NCBI GenBank assembly: GCA_022577435.1
Contig: JAKOON010000006.1
Location: 5,534,001 to 5,598,000 of the forward strand
Source of the DNA: Embiotoca jacksoni
Taxonomy: Eukaryota; Chordata; Actinopteri; Embiotocidae
Length of the DNA: 64,000 nucleotides
Direction of reading: 5' to 3'
Translations under genes and position numbers: made by a program
Shown here: one piece after another, positions 38,205 through 50,866 of the stretch
Position numbering within the stretch: position 1 is the first letter of the stretch
Layout: the number at the start of each line of letters is the position of its first letter
Notes under the pieces: model-generated
The model's database searches: none
What the model saw: only the letters and a program-made list of their open reading frames with translations
Told to the model about the DNA's origin: nothing

Positions 38205-38830
38205 AGGAATTGACCATCCATGACGTTACCCGTTAGTTTGTGGACTCCTGTTGTGAAGCCTCGAGTTTGTTATTTTGGCCGTCGCCATCTTGTTGTTTTG
38301 GGGGCCAAAAGTGACCATATTTGGACAAGGTGGTGAAAAGCGGGCAGTACTGCTGCCTGGTTCTGACTGAGAACCCGAGGACACTTTGCCTGCCCACTTA
38401 TAGTAGAAGCCTGACTGCACCAAAGGCCTGTCAATCAAACCAGACATGCCCCAAACATGTCTGTCTTTGAGGCCTAATGTGTAATTAGTTATGAAATTAT
38501 ATTCAGGAGGACCACCAGAATACTGATGAGAAGTAGGGAATTTAATTAATGGTAATATAATAACTTGTGGAAACAACGTATTGACTTGGTATTTCACGAG
38601 AGAGGTTGAATAGGAGTCTATTTCAACCAAAGAGTTATTTGGAGCCAGCCCCTAGTGGCCTCAGTGGTATTGCACTTTAAGGCACTTATGCCTTGGCTTC
38701 ACCTTTGATTTGTATATACAGGCTTTGGGATTCAATTGCTTTCAAAACCAGGCTCAAGTGGCCATTTGAGGAACTACAGTTTAAAAAACGTGTGTGTTTG
38801 CTTACTTTTTCAGCCACGGACGTCGCCACT
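38205..38830 (+). mobile_element. dispersed DNA-element family, copy B
   Basis: Begins at TCCATGACGTTACCCGTTAG, passes through GCCGTCGCCATCTTG, AAAAGTGACCATATTTGGAC and CCTGACTGCACCAAAGGCCT, and reaches a 3' region at 38641 with GGAGCCAGCCCCTAGTGGCC and TTTAAGGCACTT. All of the later blocks recur in order at 50395-50862. The 134-codon minus-strand frame at 38226-38630 runs inside this repeat and is not a gene. The exact 3' end is unclear. Confidence 0.7.
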
Positions 38831-38900
38831 TTGAAACACCATATAAATAAGTAAGATTAAAATTAGCTATATGTAAACATAGACAATAGTTCAATAATAA

Positions 38901-38970
38901 TTTTTTTTTTTTTTTTTACTATATTGCGCCAAATCACAACATAAGTCATCTCGGGAAACTTGACATAAGG
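38901..38970 (-). mobile_element. LINE 3' tail, second tail family (antisense copy)
   Basis: Reverse complement contains CCCGAGATGACTTATGTTGT, then GATTTGGCGCAATATAG and a long A run, which matches the plus-strand tail at 4470-4547. It lies just beyond dispersed-element copy B. Confidence 0.65.
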
Positions 38971-41900
38971 TTCTCACAACAAAATCTTACAATAATATTA
39001 AGAGGGATAAGAAGAATCTGTCTTGAAGATCATTTTCAAAACCCTAAAATCAACTCAAAATTCACTGGCAATATACGTATGAAATAATATTCTAGTTGGG
39101 TTGTTTGCAATCGTCCATCGTTCCAGTTTCGAGTTATTTGTTGTTGTGGTATTCTCATCCAGTTGAAGCTTGGATAGGTTGTAATGAATCAGACAGGAAT
39201 ACATATATTTGCAGTACTCTAATCAGGAGGAAATAGGAGCATGAAAATCATTTAGTAGTGACTTTTATAAAGTTAGATTACTTGTGTGAGGATAAAAAAA
39301 AAAAAAAAAGAATGAATATCCTGGTATGGTGGCCCGATGGGTCAAACTCACTTTGATCCTCCCTACTGCTTAATATCACGTTTGTCAAACTCCACACCAT
39401 TTGAGTTAATAATGTACGTTTTTGTTGTAACTCCAACCCCAAATTAAGATATTCTACTCTCTTAGACTTCTGAAAATGAACTGCAGAGTCACAGAAGACA
39501 AAGCTCATTAGTAAACTGATATTCATGTGTTAAATTGGTGGGATGCACCATTTAATTTTGATGGCCAGGGGTTGTGTGGTTAAGGGTCAAAGACTGCATT
39601 TTTAACACTGATAGGTAATATTAACAGGTGCTTGGAAGTGGAGCAGTATTTAAAATAGTATTGAAAAGTCACGCACAACATTTAATCCCCACTTTCCTTC
39701 ATATCTAATTCATTCTTCACCTCTCCTTTAGCACCGTAGTAAGTACCACCTGAGTGATTGTCCTTGTCATGTGAATCATGAAGCTCACACTGCAGTGTAA
39801 AGACATTCTTATCAACATTTGTATTGTAGTTTTTAAGCCATCTCTTTGAATCCCACGAAGCAGAAATCTGAACCCTGTTTGTACCCGATAAATTGAACTG
39901 GGAAAAAGTTGAAAGGAAGTGCCAGGTGATACGATAGCCTTCATATCCTTAGGGAAATCAAACCAGTCTGGCGTATCGGCCATTGTAAGAGCATCATGCC
40001 CTAGTCCAGTGCAAACAGGAAAACTGAGATTTTACTTTGTTCAAGCTCTTTTTCATGTGCCTCCAGCAAAACTAAAGATTAAAAAAAAAGAAATGAAACG
40101 TGTTAGAGAAATGGACCATGCATTATGTATGACAGTTGTTTTCTGAACCATTTTGTTTCAAGGATTAAGGCAAACTTCAAAGGTACCTTTTATTTAAACC
40201 CCTTTTCTTGTCTAACCAACCAACATAAAATGTCCTAGGCTTGTAAAAAATGGTAGAGTTTTTAAAAGACATTTCATAATAGTATCAGCAAAAGTGAGGT
40301 CATGAATCAGTCACAGCTAAAACACGCAACATTTTCACATTTCTTTTTTTCCCCAGACATGTACTGAGTGAGTCTGATTTATAACATAGATAATAGTTTA
40401 TTGTGGCTGGTTGCTACATATCTCTACCAGCTCTTGTTGAGAATTACAGCAGCAGGGAAGATGGTGATTAATCATCTGATGTTATCAGCCACTCCCTAAT
40501 GAAAACAAGCCACATCTTCTCTTGATCATTTTACTCATTGCAGCCCACCTCTTCTCTCCGTGAGTATTGATATTTTTCTGTCAATTGTAGCAGTAAAATA
40601 AGCCCCCTGCCTGATTCAGCAATTTTTCTCCATAAATATCAGTGATCAATGACCGTCAGAGCAGCAGGGCTGTTGATGTTGCACATTAACGCTGTCACAG
40701 AGAAATATCAGCCCTCACCAAAATGATTACAGGGTGTAATCCTGAAATGGACAACTCAGATGAAGCATTTGTGTCATTTCTCTGCACAAAATCTTTAAGC
40801 AAAGTATTTTAACTTGTGTTGTTTTCTTTATACATATATTCTATTTTTGTATAACTTATGTTTTCTATTTTTGTCTTGCGCTCTTCCATTATAATTGATG
40901 GGCCCTATAAATAAGAAATTAAAAACTTAATGGATTTGTTTCAGGAAACAGATTGCTGGCTGTGCTGGAATATAGCTTGGCCTCCTTCCAGTTGGTTGTT
41001 TTTGTCTTTCAGTCTGTCCGTAAATCACCACTTAATGGTTTCCAACGAAAATATGTAAGAAAATGCATCCCACTACAGCACTGCATTCCAGTATTTTTTT
41101 TAAACTATGCTTACTGTAGCTTGTTTGTCTGTCACTGTATAACACAAGGAGTGGCCACACACTAAAATTGCAGATCTCTTTAATTTTACGAGCAATGTTT
41201 CAACAAACTACAGTTCCTTCCTCGGGCAAAATTTGAAGGAAGTGAGGTGGAGTCTTGCAAAAACTTCAAATAGGTAAGTAATTAATTTAAGTGATGGTCC
41301 TATAGATAGCAAGAGTCATTAAAAAGCAGAAATATTCAGAACTATTAAATACTACCATCAACTCCAAATAAAACATAGGGATACCAAGACTATTTTCTAA
41401 TATTCAAATTGTCAGATTTTCAAATGAACTGAGTGAACAAAACCCAGAAATCTTGCTGCAGGTGTTGTGACTTTGAGTATGCATGAATGATAGACCAGTG
41501 TTTGTCTAATTTATCAAACCTCCTAATAACATCTGCTCTCATCATCTCACCTCGTCTATAAACTGCTACACTCATTACATTGTTATTAATATTTGATACT
41601 ATTCTACAAATCCTGAGGCATGCTGCGGTTTAGGCTGATGAATTTTCAGTGGCTAATAACAGATGATTGTTTAAACTATTTTTTTTACTCCCAATGGCAA
41701 AAGTTCAAAACAGCAGCATAGTTGCAATACAGACAAAGCCAAAGATGCAGAGATGGGAAACTTCTTCGTGAAGGACTTTAAATTATAACCCACTGTCCTT
41801 TTACATTTGAACCTCAACTGCCTCTTTTGGTAAGTAATAGTTTTAGTCTAGCACCTGTAATATATCTTGATTATAATTGACCTAATCTCTCTCTGCTTCC

Positions 41901-43279
41901 AATTCAGTGTGTGTGTGTAATGTCGAATGAGTGGGTTGAAACTTACAAAGTCAATTTAAATTACATCCTCTTAGAAATTAATAATAATGAATTATCCTGC
42001 TGGATTTAAAATGGTGATTAATATTCTAATGAATCACATTCCAAGTTCTTCTGAGGCCATATCGCGCTGTACCCATTGCAGCTGTTCTCCACATTGAAGC
42101 AGCTAAACTACTAATCTGAGGTAGCTAGTATCATTTTAACAGTGATTACAAATTCCTGTTATCATAGTATTTGAGAATAAGTCTTGCCAACCTGTGGTGT
42201 TAAAAAAAAAAGGGATTTTAACATGATAAAAAAGATAATGCAGCAGGGCTGAAAAAAAAGTCAAGTTATATTCACAAACCAAAATTAGTTGAAAAAATAC
42301 AAAGCAGTGAATGGAAATGTGTTGCAGGAACATATGACCAACAGGAATGTATTGTTCAGTTGTAGGTAGTCTTGGTAAAATAATAATTTAAAAAAATCTT
42401 CTCGCAAAGAAATATTGGCAATCTGGCTTCAAATTTTCCTGTTGACTACAGCACTGAAAATTTCAGCTTGTAACTTGCAACAGAACTGGTGCACTCAAGT
42501 GTAATTGTGTAAAATGCTCACGTCATGTTTTTAATAAAAAAGAAAAAAAAGAATGAGGACAAGAAAGCTTTGAAATATTTTTTTTTTTTTCATTTACTGC
42601 TACTATTGTGGCTTTTCAACGCTAACACTGACCAAAACTAAAATTAAACATTCAAAGTTCAATGTTAATGTTCAGTGTTGAATGTTAATGTTCCGTTGAG
42701 TTTGAAAATCCCAACAAGTTTTGAATTTAGCTTTTCATCTCACACGCAGGGGTGAATTTTACAGATTACCTATTCATTAATCCAAAGGGTGCTCTAATTT
42801 TATAGTAAAACAAGGGAATAATGATGCATCACACACTTAACATTAAGATTAGCATACCTTGACCAGGTGAGCTACACTATAAGATCAAACATGCACATAT
42901 CCCTGGTATATCTCTGGCACACTTTGTTGTACTTGTCCTTCTGGGTACTTTATGATATGTCTTGGAAAGACATGTCAGCCTCAACAGCTACAACATGGTC
43001 AAACAGCCACTAGTGTTTTCTTCATTTTAGTTGTCTGTTGATTGAGGCAACAGTGCAGCAGATGCTGGAGATCAGATTCTTGCAAATGTTGAACAAATAT
43101 TAGACAGATTTAATGGACATGACCGGTGGCCATCAGCAGTGCTTTGCAGTAGAACAAAAATAAGTGCCAGTTATTATCCACATGTTTGTTTGTGCATTGG
43201 CTGGTATCAGCAAGTCATTGAGTATGTCAGTATGAATTTCTGCAGTGAATAAGATACTAAGAGATGTTGCTAACGTTCA
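38971..43279. other. gene-free stretch
   Basis: No gene found. A strong-looking acceptor (TTCTTTTTTTCCCCAG, ending near 40357) is followed by stops in every frame within a few codons. The subregion 40430-40760 is composition-balanced with inverted GATTA sites (see findings). A patch at 42650-42705 repeats AATGTTAATGTTC imperfectly. Poly-A/T runs lie near 39295-39309 and 42577-42591. Confidence 0.5.
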
Positions 43280-43470
43280 CAACATAAATGTATTTCACCA
43301 AAGGGACATCCATTTCAGTTATTAGAGTAACAAGACTGGGTCAAAACCTAGTACATGGGTGGACCAAGTATACAATGCCAAAGGGCTTTTAAATTGAAAG
43401 AATTACAGGAAGTCGCTTTGTTAGGCTGACCCACGGTGACGTCAGCTATTTTCTCACGTGAAGTTTGGAA
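43280..43470 (+). repeat. unclassified interspersed repeat, copy 1
   Basis: Shares with 57490-57660 a series of blocks in the same order: ACATAAAT, GGACAxCCATTT, ATTAGxGTAxCAAGAC, GGTCAAAACCTA, GGGxGCTTTTAAxTTGAAA, and a TTTTCxCxTGAA end. Copy 1 has about 20 extra bases in the middle (43360-43380). No coding potential; I cannot name the family. Confidence 0.7.
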
Positions 43471-45590
43471 ACAATAGACAGTTCTGACTGAATATTTGAT
43501 GGTAGCATAAATTTGGCTAGCACCACATATTTTTTTGGAAGGAAAAACAAAACTGTTATCCTTCATTAATGCGATGATGTTGGCCTAGTATTAGACTGGA
43601 CATTAATATCAAGTGTTACTGGCCAATAGTACAGTCTGGGAGGCTATTCCCCTTTGATTTGACAGTGTCTATCCTAGTCTTAAAATGAGGTGGAAATCTC
43701 ATCATTACTGTTCCCACTGGCTCAGAGCGTCATGAAAACATGATGCAGCTTGTCCTCCTCAGTAACACGATGTTTTGCTCTCTGTAGGAAGGTCTTGTCA
43801 ATAGATGTTTTGTTATTGGCTGGCCCACAACTATCCAAAAAAATAAAATAAACCCTTTTGCAGGATTACTATGAAAATACTTGTCTGATGTGTCTATTGG
43901 AATTGGTGCCAAATTACCATTGACTGTTACTATACATTTATTCTTTGCTAAATATGTAATCGATAATCGTTCAAGGACAGAATGTCCTCAGTGTTATTAT
44001 TTCACACAGCTATAATAGAATAGCATGAGTTATAGATTTTGGTCTTGGAATCTGTGCACAACAATGTTTCATTGAAATTGAGATAGATTTTAAGAACAAT
44101 TTTTGTTGCAAAATCAATTTAAGCTGTGTCTGCAGACCATTTGTTTTTTACATCACTCTTCTTGGGCCACCTTTTCGCTTTGATGAATTGCTCTGTATGG
44201 TTTCAGCAAGTCCTTTGCGAGCTCACATTTTGTGCTAGTGCCCTGAATTAGTCTGACATTTCATGCTTGAATGCCTTCATGACATTTAGTTTAAGGAAAT
44301 ATCATGGTCTGCTGAACTGTCCAGGACTAACCACAAACACAGATGAATATCGAATAAATTGAAATCCTGCACTGGGATACAATGTTAAAGAGTATATTAC
44401 CGTTCACATCACAGAGATGGTGATATTGTTTTTTTTTGTTTTTTTTACTTTTTCAATGATATTTGACAGTTTTCAGTTTGATTAGTCTTTTAATTAAGTG
44501 TGGTCAAAAACTGTCCTCAGAAAAAAAAGTGACGAGTTTGCCACTGGAATATTTCCCTGAGGCATGTCTATATGATTATTTTTGTGGTTTATTTATTCTC
44601 AGTTTTAAAGAGAAATTGAATATGTTGAAATGATGAGCAGGTCTCTTGATTGCTTTGAGATTGAAGAGGTAATTGTCTTCAAAATTGAGGTGTTTTTTTT
44701 CTTATCGAATCATTCCGCATAACTAATTAAAAAATGGAGCAGAATTTCAGAACCCAAATGACAACACAGACAAATGTGGGGCCACCTTTACAAGATCACA
44801 TTAAAAAACATGATTAGTCATTAAAAACAACATTAATCATCTATACAAATATTTTACTATAATGTGTTCATCACCCTCTTTGAATACAAACTGTATACAG
44901 ATGTTCCTGTCGTCACAGCAAGATGTGAAACCCCATTCTCTGACTGTATTATTATATTAATATTATTATTATTTATTTATGTAACAAGGACAACTGCAAA
45001 AATAATTTTATTGATCAGTATAATACATTAAAATATAGTTAGGCTACGGAAAGGTGGACCAGCAGAAAAAAATTTCTTGGGGTAAATTGTATTTATTTTT
45101 TCCTTCATTTCAAAGGTTGATTGGTGTTAAACGAGCACTTCCCTGATTCCCGTTTGCACTCCTGTAAAATTGGAGTCCCAATAAAAAGTTTAAAACAAAA
45201 GTTTAAAAATCTATTCAACACAAAAATAAATGTTCTTGTTTATTCTAAGCATGTCTCTTCCTTGTCAAAATCTGCTGCCATCATTGCCAACAATGAAACC
45301 TGCCTGCTGACATATTTGGCAGCAGCTAATATAGACTCAAGCCACAAGCCCTTCAACCATATGACTTCATACGTTGGTTGTTCCTATCCTTAAATAGCCT
45401 TTTTCATTTTAATGGAGAAAAATGTATAAACAGATTTATTTTGTTGCGACTATACCGTTATCATTATGGCATCAATAACATCACTTATTTTCCTCTCAGA
45501 AGCATGATATTGCAATTTTACGGGTTTTCTTGAAGATCTAGTTACAATTAAATACTTTGTTTCCTCCTCTCACAGGTCACTTTTACTTAA
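43471..45590. other. gene-free stretch
   Basis: Nothing recognisable. Poly-T tracts near 44430-44446 and 44692-44700, and ATT-rich triplets at 44948-44976. Confidence 0.55.
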
Positions 45591-45905
45591 TGGGTGGCGC
45601 TAGCCTCCTTTAACCTACTGTAATTGGTTTGAAGCGGTATTCAGACCAACGAAGCAAATTACTCCCATGGAGTGATTACATACATAGTCAATGCAATGAC
45701 TTTGTATGCAATGTCTGCGAATTTGCACCAGGCGATGCGAAAAGACGCAAATTTGCATCCGCACGAGTTGAAAATATTTAACTTGAGCAGCCGTTTGGAC
45801 TAGATTTCGCTCCTTTGGTCCACCTCGTTTTCCGGGGCACCTTTCACACCTCCTGATTTGGTTCAGACCAATGAAGGTAGGTTTGAATGCACCCGAAGTT
45901 GGCTT
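45591..45905. repeat. possible non-autonomous DNA element
   Basis: A GC-richer non-coding block with CGCAAATTTGCAT-like phrases, and CAGACCAACGAAG (about 45649) recurring as CAGACCAATGAAG (about 45876) in direct orientation. The phrasing resembles Harbinger-type short elements that I have seen in fish, but inverted ends were not found, so the class is uncertain. Confidence 0.35.
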
Positions 45906-48069
45906 TTGGGTCTCTAATTACTACTGCGGTGGGTGATGAAAAGTTACGGACATATACTCTAGATACAAACAAACTCACCTACCAGCACAACTGGTATTAT
46001 TAAAGTCACCCCACGTCACCTACAGCTGTCATTGCTAAACTGCAGTACTTGAATTACTGGTGGTATGCAAGGATCCAGCTTGAGCTGAACGAACTAACAA
46101 TTACACAACAGTTTTGCAAAAACTGCCGTTTGATTTAATTTTGTTTTAGATAAAATTATTGCACTTAATATCATGCAATCACATTAAAATGATATAAAAA
46201 GTTCAACATTTAAATACTTTATAATAAAATGTGCTTGAGCTTAGGGTTACATGGTGCCACTTCCAACATAGCAGAATGCTAACGTTTGCTTGATGCTGCT
46301 AGATTTGGACTTTTCAGCCTATCAGTGCAATTTTGAAATGGCTACAAAGTCCAAAAATAGCTTTTTCTAGGCACCTCCCTCATCTAATTGTGTGTGCTTT
46401 GATCAATACATATATTATTTGATTGCCTTGTATGGTTGTTAGTTAGCCTTTCTTAAGCTATTGCATAGTTAAATCAGTGGATTTTATTTTAAGGGGGAAA
46501 CTGTTGGTATCTGCAGTTGTAAGTGGTACTTGGGGACTTTGGTTTGATACATTGTGGAACGTGTTCTGAACGGGGCCAAGTACCTCTAACCGAGACAAAT
46601 ACATCTCCAATGTCTATATCATTAAAAGAGTTTCAGCAAAAACTGGACATTATGGCATTATGGTTGGCTTTATTGCAGGACTGTTGTTTCAAACTGCATT
46701 TGTTTTATCTTGGTGTGCCTAATAAACTGGCAAATCGATATATGTATCTAGAAATGTGAAAAATAAATAATAATTGGTGTGTAGTGAAAATAGGTCCGAA
46801 GAGACTTTCAGTTTCTCGTTTATCTTGTAACTCCTCATGATTCCTCTACGGCAGCTCTCCCTCAGCGGCAATCCACAGAGAAAAGAGCCTTTTATTGTGC
46901 ATTATGACAGAGTTTATGTTATGTAATGTACTTTCCATAACCGGTGAGGTCTACAGTTCGCCCAGATGACAGAAGATGGCAATTAAGAGCCACATTTTAC
47001 CAGGCGGAGCGAGAGGGGTCATAACAGCAGCATGGGCTTTTCATGTGTACCAGAGCCTTGGGGGAGTTTTAGTGGTTTATTGGCAAAGCACTATAGGGGA
47101 ACACAGTGTCAGAGGCTAAGGAGGATAAGTGAGGTTGATACAGTGCACAGCTAGGATTTCCTCCCCCCTCCCCCCTTTTGCACGTGATGCTTTTGCGGTG
47201 ACTAAATGACTCCGACACAAGAGGTTAAGGTGGCAATTAAAAAGTGTGAAGGAAGTTCCTTGTGTGTTAATACATGCCTCCCTTTCACCTCCCTCTGTCA
47301 CTTGATATTGAATGTCTTTTGAGAGCTGGCCCCTCGTATAACTCAATTCATTGATGTTAATTTGGATTTATGCTTACTCTCTTTCTTTCCCAGTGTTGCA
47401 CTGTCCCCCCCCAAAATAACAGATCTGTACAGCTGCAGCTCGCATGGCATGTATATGTGGGTTGCAAGTGGTGAAAGATAAATAGTGAATTAACTAATGG
47501 AGCAATTAAGTGAGGGGACAGTCGAAAACACACACAACTGAACCATTGCTTTGGTTACCTCTGACAAAGAAAAAGCTGCAAAAGGCAAACAATTTATGGC
47601 AATATTTACCGTAATGTTTGTTATCTATGAGATCTTTCTCAAAGTGAAAAATTATATCTTCAAGCATTTTAGGCTTTTTTTAAAACAGATATTCAGTGTA
47701 AAAAAAACTGCAGGGCCGTTCCTTTTACAACTTTAGCATTCTCAAAGAAGTCCCACCAAATGCATTATTCATGAACAAGTTTGTCATTGTTTATAAGAGT
47801 GTATGTCCCACTGGGTGAATACATCCCTTTGAATGCAAATTTTTAGAGCCACTGGGACAACAGAAAGTTTTACTGTGTTTGGAGAAAAGTAAAAAAGATG
47901 GTATAATCAAGGCAGTAACTTCTCTTGTCATAATCAAAAACAATTGTTTTCTTGTGAATTTGTCAAACAATTGAAGATGTAGTCAAGTTCTTAACAACTC
48001 ACACAATATGATACATCCAAATATCTGTTTTCTTCTCTTAAAAACCCTTTTGATTATTGCTGGAAACTA
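45906..48069. other. gene-free stretch
   Basis: No gene seen. 46860-47060 is TE-free and of balanced composition. A good acceptor-like site ends at about 47394 (CTCTTTCTTTCCCAG), but the sequence after it runs straight into a C run and has no credible exon. Confidence 0.5.
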
Positions 48070-48170
48070 CAACCGTGGGTGTAGAGTTGGCCTCCTGCCC
48101 AGTGTCATGTGGGATTGACTCCCGAGACCCTAAAGAGTAAGCAGGCACAGCTAACAGGTGGTTGGATTTT
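48070..48170 (+). mobile_element. tRNA-derived SINE fragment
   Basis: A polymerase III promoter-like pair: GGGTGTAGAGTTGG (box A-like, 48077-48090) and GTGGGATTGACTCC (box B-like, 48109-48122). A tail phrase TAAGCAGGCACAGCTAACA follows, recalling the GGATAAGCGGTACAG end of fish SINEs. It is degenerate, and no cloverleaf could be drawn, so it is not a functional tRNA gene. Confidence 0.55.
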
Positions 48171-50394
48171 TTTATACAAGCCCACGTGCAGCTTTAACCA
48201 CCAGTGTGGTAATAAATACACTAGAAATTAATGATTTAATTGTCATGCACAAGAATTTTCAGTTTCAGTAAAAGAACCAATTTAGAAAAGAAAACACTGC
48301 ATTAAACTAAAGTTTTAGGTGTTTATAGTGTCTCTCCCATTAGCGGCTGCATGCATCTGACTGACGACTAGTTAACAGTCATGGAGCTTTGGATGTTTTA
48401 AATTAATTCATTTCCTAAATAAGTTCCTAAAATTACATTTTTATTTAAAAATAGTTGTACTACAGGTCAGTGTGCCAGGTCAATTTTATGCCTTTTTGAA
48501 CACGACCAACAAAACGCAAATGATTACTCGTTCAGTATCCAAAACGTTTACACCAAAACTATTAAAGTATAAAATCCACTGACAATTTTCTCTTGGGACC
48601 GATACATAGGCAGTGCGCTGTGCAGGAAGGTTGTAAAGAGCTGTGAATGTTTGTATGTGTATATTTGTGCAGCATATATCCTAGTGTGATGAGTTGAGCC
48701 CCAAAGGGCTGCAAATGCATCAGTAATCAGTCAGCCGTGTTGAAATACTATACTTTTCTACTTTTTAGATACGCCATATATTATCAGGGCTTTACTCTGA
48801 GTTGAACAGAGCCATGAAAATATTAAAAATGAAAAAAATGAAATACCAGGAATGATGAAAAACCACTAACAGAATATACTGTTCTAACTTTATCCCCCAC
48901 CGCTTTCAGGCAAAAGAACACCATTTGAAAATGCTAAAGTTTTGGTTTCATGTATAACAATTCTGTACAAGCAGCAGAGACGCTTGTTAATTTACTCTCA
49001 TGCATCATATTCTTTAAATTGTATTTGCCCAAATGGTTTTGGATTCATTCTTACAGCCAACTTCATTGTCAGTAATTTTCATTTTTATTTCATTACCAGT
49101 GCCTCCTTTGAGCAGGTATCTGTCATGGCGTTGTGGAATTCATATTCAAATGTCCAAGGGCATTATTTAATTGGAATTCACCAATTCTGCAGTCTTGGAT
49201 AAAAAAAATAGGCTATGAGTTTTCTCGCAGCATATTTCTTCAAAGAATGCTTTTAATATGGTCAATTGAAAACAGAAAACATGTATTTTATTTGTAATAG
49301 TACAAAACTCAGTTGAGTTCTACTATTTACTGTAACATTGACTTGAAAGAGTGAAAGGTGTTTGTTTTAGTTTTGTCAATACAATGAATTATTGTTTGCA
49401 TTCAAGGCAGACTATTTTAATGGACACATAATGGCTGACGACAGGATATGCTTTTTGTGCAGTGTGCTTCGCACTGAAAAATAAAGGCAGAGGTAACAAA
49501 GCTTATGGTAAAATGATTGCAAATAATGTCAATCACATCCTCAAATATTTCTCCAAGGATATCGTTCAATGGACTGGAAACAAAATCACCTCAAACAGCT
49601 AAATGTCACTAGTGTCCTCAAAGCTTTTGCCTGTTATGAGCTGTGCTACTTTGCTAAGATTAATTACCCCGAAAAGGATGTGATGTTCCAGAAAACAGCT
49701 GTCGCAGAGTGACCTTTGGCTGTTGCTGATGTAACGTGGTCATAAAACGAAGCCATCTCTTGTTTTAAGTGCAGCTTTATCACCCAGGTAGTGATACAAG
49801 TGTAAATATGGACAGCTTTTTATTACGTCCATCTGAGAGGAGTTCTGTTGTTCTCGGCACTTTAGACTGTACATGTCTCTCCTTGTAAAAAGTCCTGTTA
49901 TAGTTTTTCCATAAGCAGGAAGTGTTTTCTTTCTGTGCATGTGTCACCTCATCACGTCTGTCTTCTGCGAATGGCTTTTTTTCTACAGTTTCCATATTTT
50001 GTTTACAGAGAAAGAGAACTGTCACTTTGTAATTGTTTCCTTCCAGCCGTACCAAATTCTAATAATTGGTGCTCAATTGTGTATAGCAGCTATTTCTAGT
50101 TTCCCTTAAATAAATAAGTGCTTGATTTGTTTCCTTGAATTGAAAATATGTGGTCTTGAATCACTAAATCGTGCCCTAAAATGAGTTAAGACCGTCATTA
50201 AAATGAGTTCTGGGGCTTTAAGTTACAGTAGATGTGCATATGTTCCTTTTCAACGAAATATTGCTTCCAGTTTTTGACACCCCTTAAAGGGGAAGGGTGT
50301 ACGATATTTGACTTGAACCATTCAAAAATTAACTAAAGTTATCCACATGATTGGAGCAAAGAAGAAGTCAGATGACGTAGTATAAAAAGCGACA
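48171..50394. other. gene-free stretch
   Basis: Nothing recognisable. The two overlapping minus-strand frames at 49740-50055 have no motif or start context. Confidence 0.55.
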
Positions 50395-50862
50395 AAGTCA
50401 AAGTCTTTGGATTCAGGCTGGCGCCATTTTGCTAATTCCGAGCGGTTTGGAGCCAGAAGTGACCATATTTGGATGGAGTGAGCGGTAGATCTGACTCGAT
50501 CTGACTGGAAACCCTGCATTACTACGTCCCGCCCATTGAAAACCGTAACCTGACTGCACCACAGGCATGCCAATCAAACAGACACGCCCCCAAAAACACA
50601 TTATTTTGGAGCTTATTTTCTAATTAATGACGGGATTATTTTCAGATGGAGGCCAGAAAACGAACAAGGAGTGACTTTAGCTCGCAAAACCGAAACAACT
50701 CTTAGAAGTGTATGGAAAGAGTTGAATGTGAGTCTATGGAGCCGGTGGACTTTTGGAGCCAACGTCTAGTGGCACTCGGTGGTATCGCAGTTTAAGGCAC
50801 TTCAGCATGGGCCTAATTTTTCAGACCCGGAAGCTACATCTACTTTTATACACAGTCAATGT
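50395..50862 (+). mobile_element. dispersed DNA-element family, copy C with 3' terminal repeat
   Basis: Blocks in the same order as copy B: GCGCCATTTTGC, AGAAGTGACCATATTTGGA, CCTGACTGCACCACAGGCAT, GGAGCCAACGTCTAGTGGCA and TTTAAGGCACTT. It ends at 50829-50862 with a sequence whose reverse complement (ACATTGACTGTGTATAAAAG, then TAGATGTAGCTTCC) matches the 5' end of copy D at 62635-62670. The two truncated copies together therefore define terminal inverted repeats. The internal open frames are part of the repeat. Confidence 0.75.
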
Positions 50863-50866
50863 TCCA

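Noticed and set aside
38226..38630. 134-codon minus-strand frame
   Set aside because: Lies inside a non-coding dispersed element that recurs at 50395-50862 with the frame not conserved.
40340..40380. Strong polypyrimidine-AG acceptor before 40358
   Set aside because: All three phases stop within about eight codons, so no coding exon can follow.
41190..41250. CAATGTTTCAACAAACTACAG followed by TTCCTCGGGCAAA, resembling a fish minisatellite phrase
   Set aside because: Only one unit seen and no tandem copies, so not annotated.
47380..47420. Acceptor-like CTCTTTCTTTCCCAG
   Set aside because: Followed by a C run and stops, with no plausible exon or donor.
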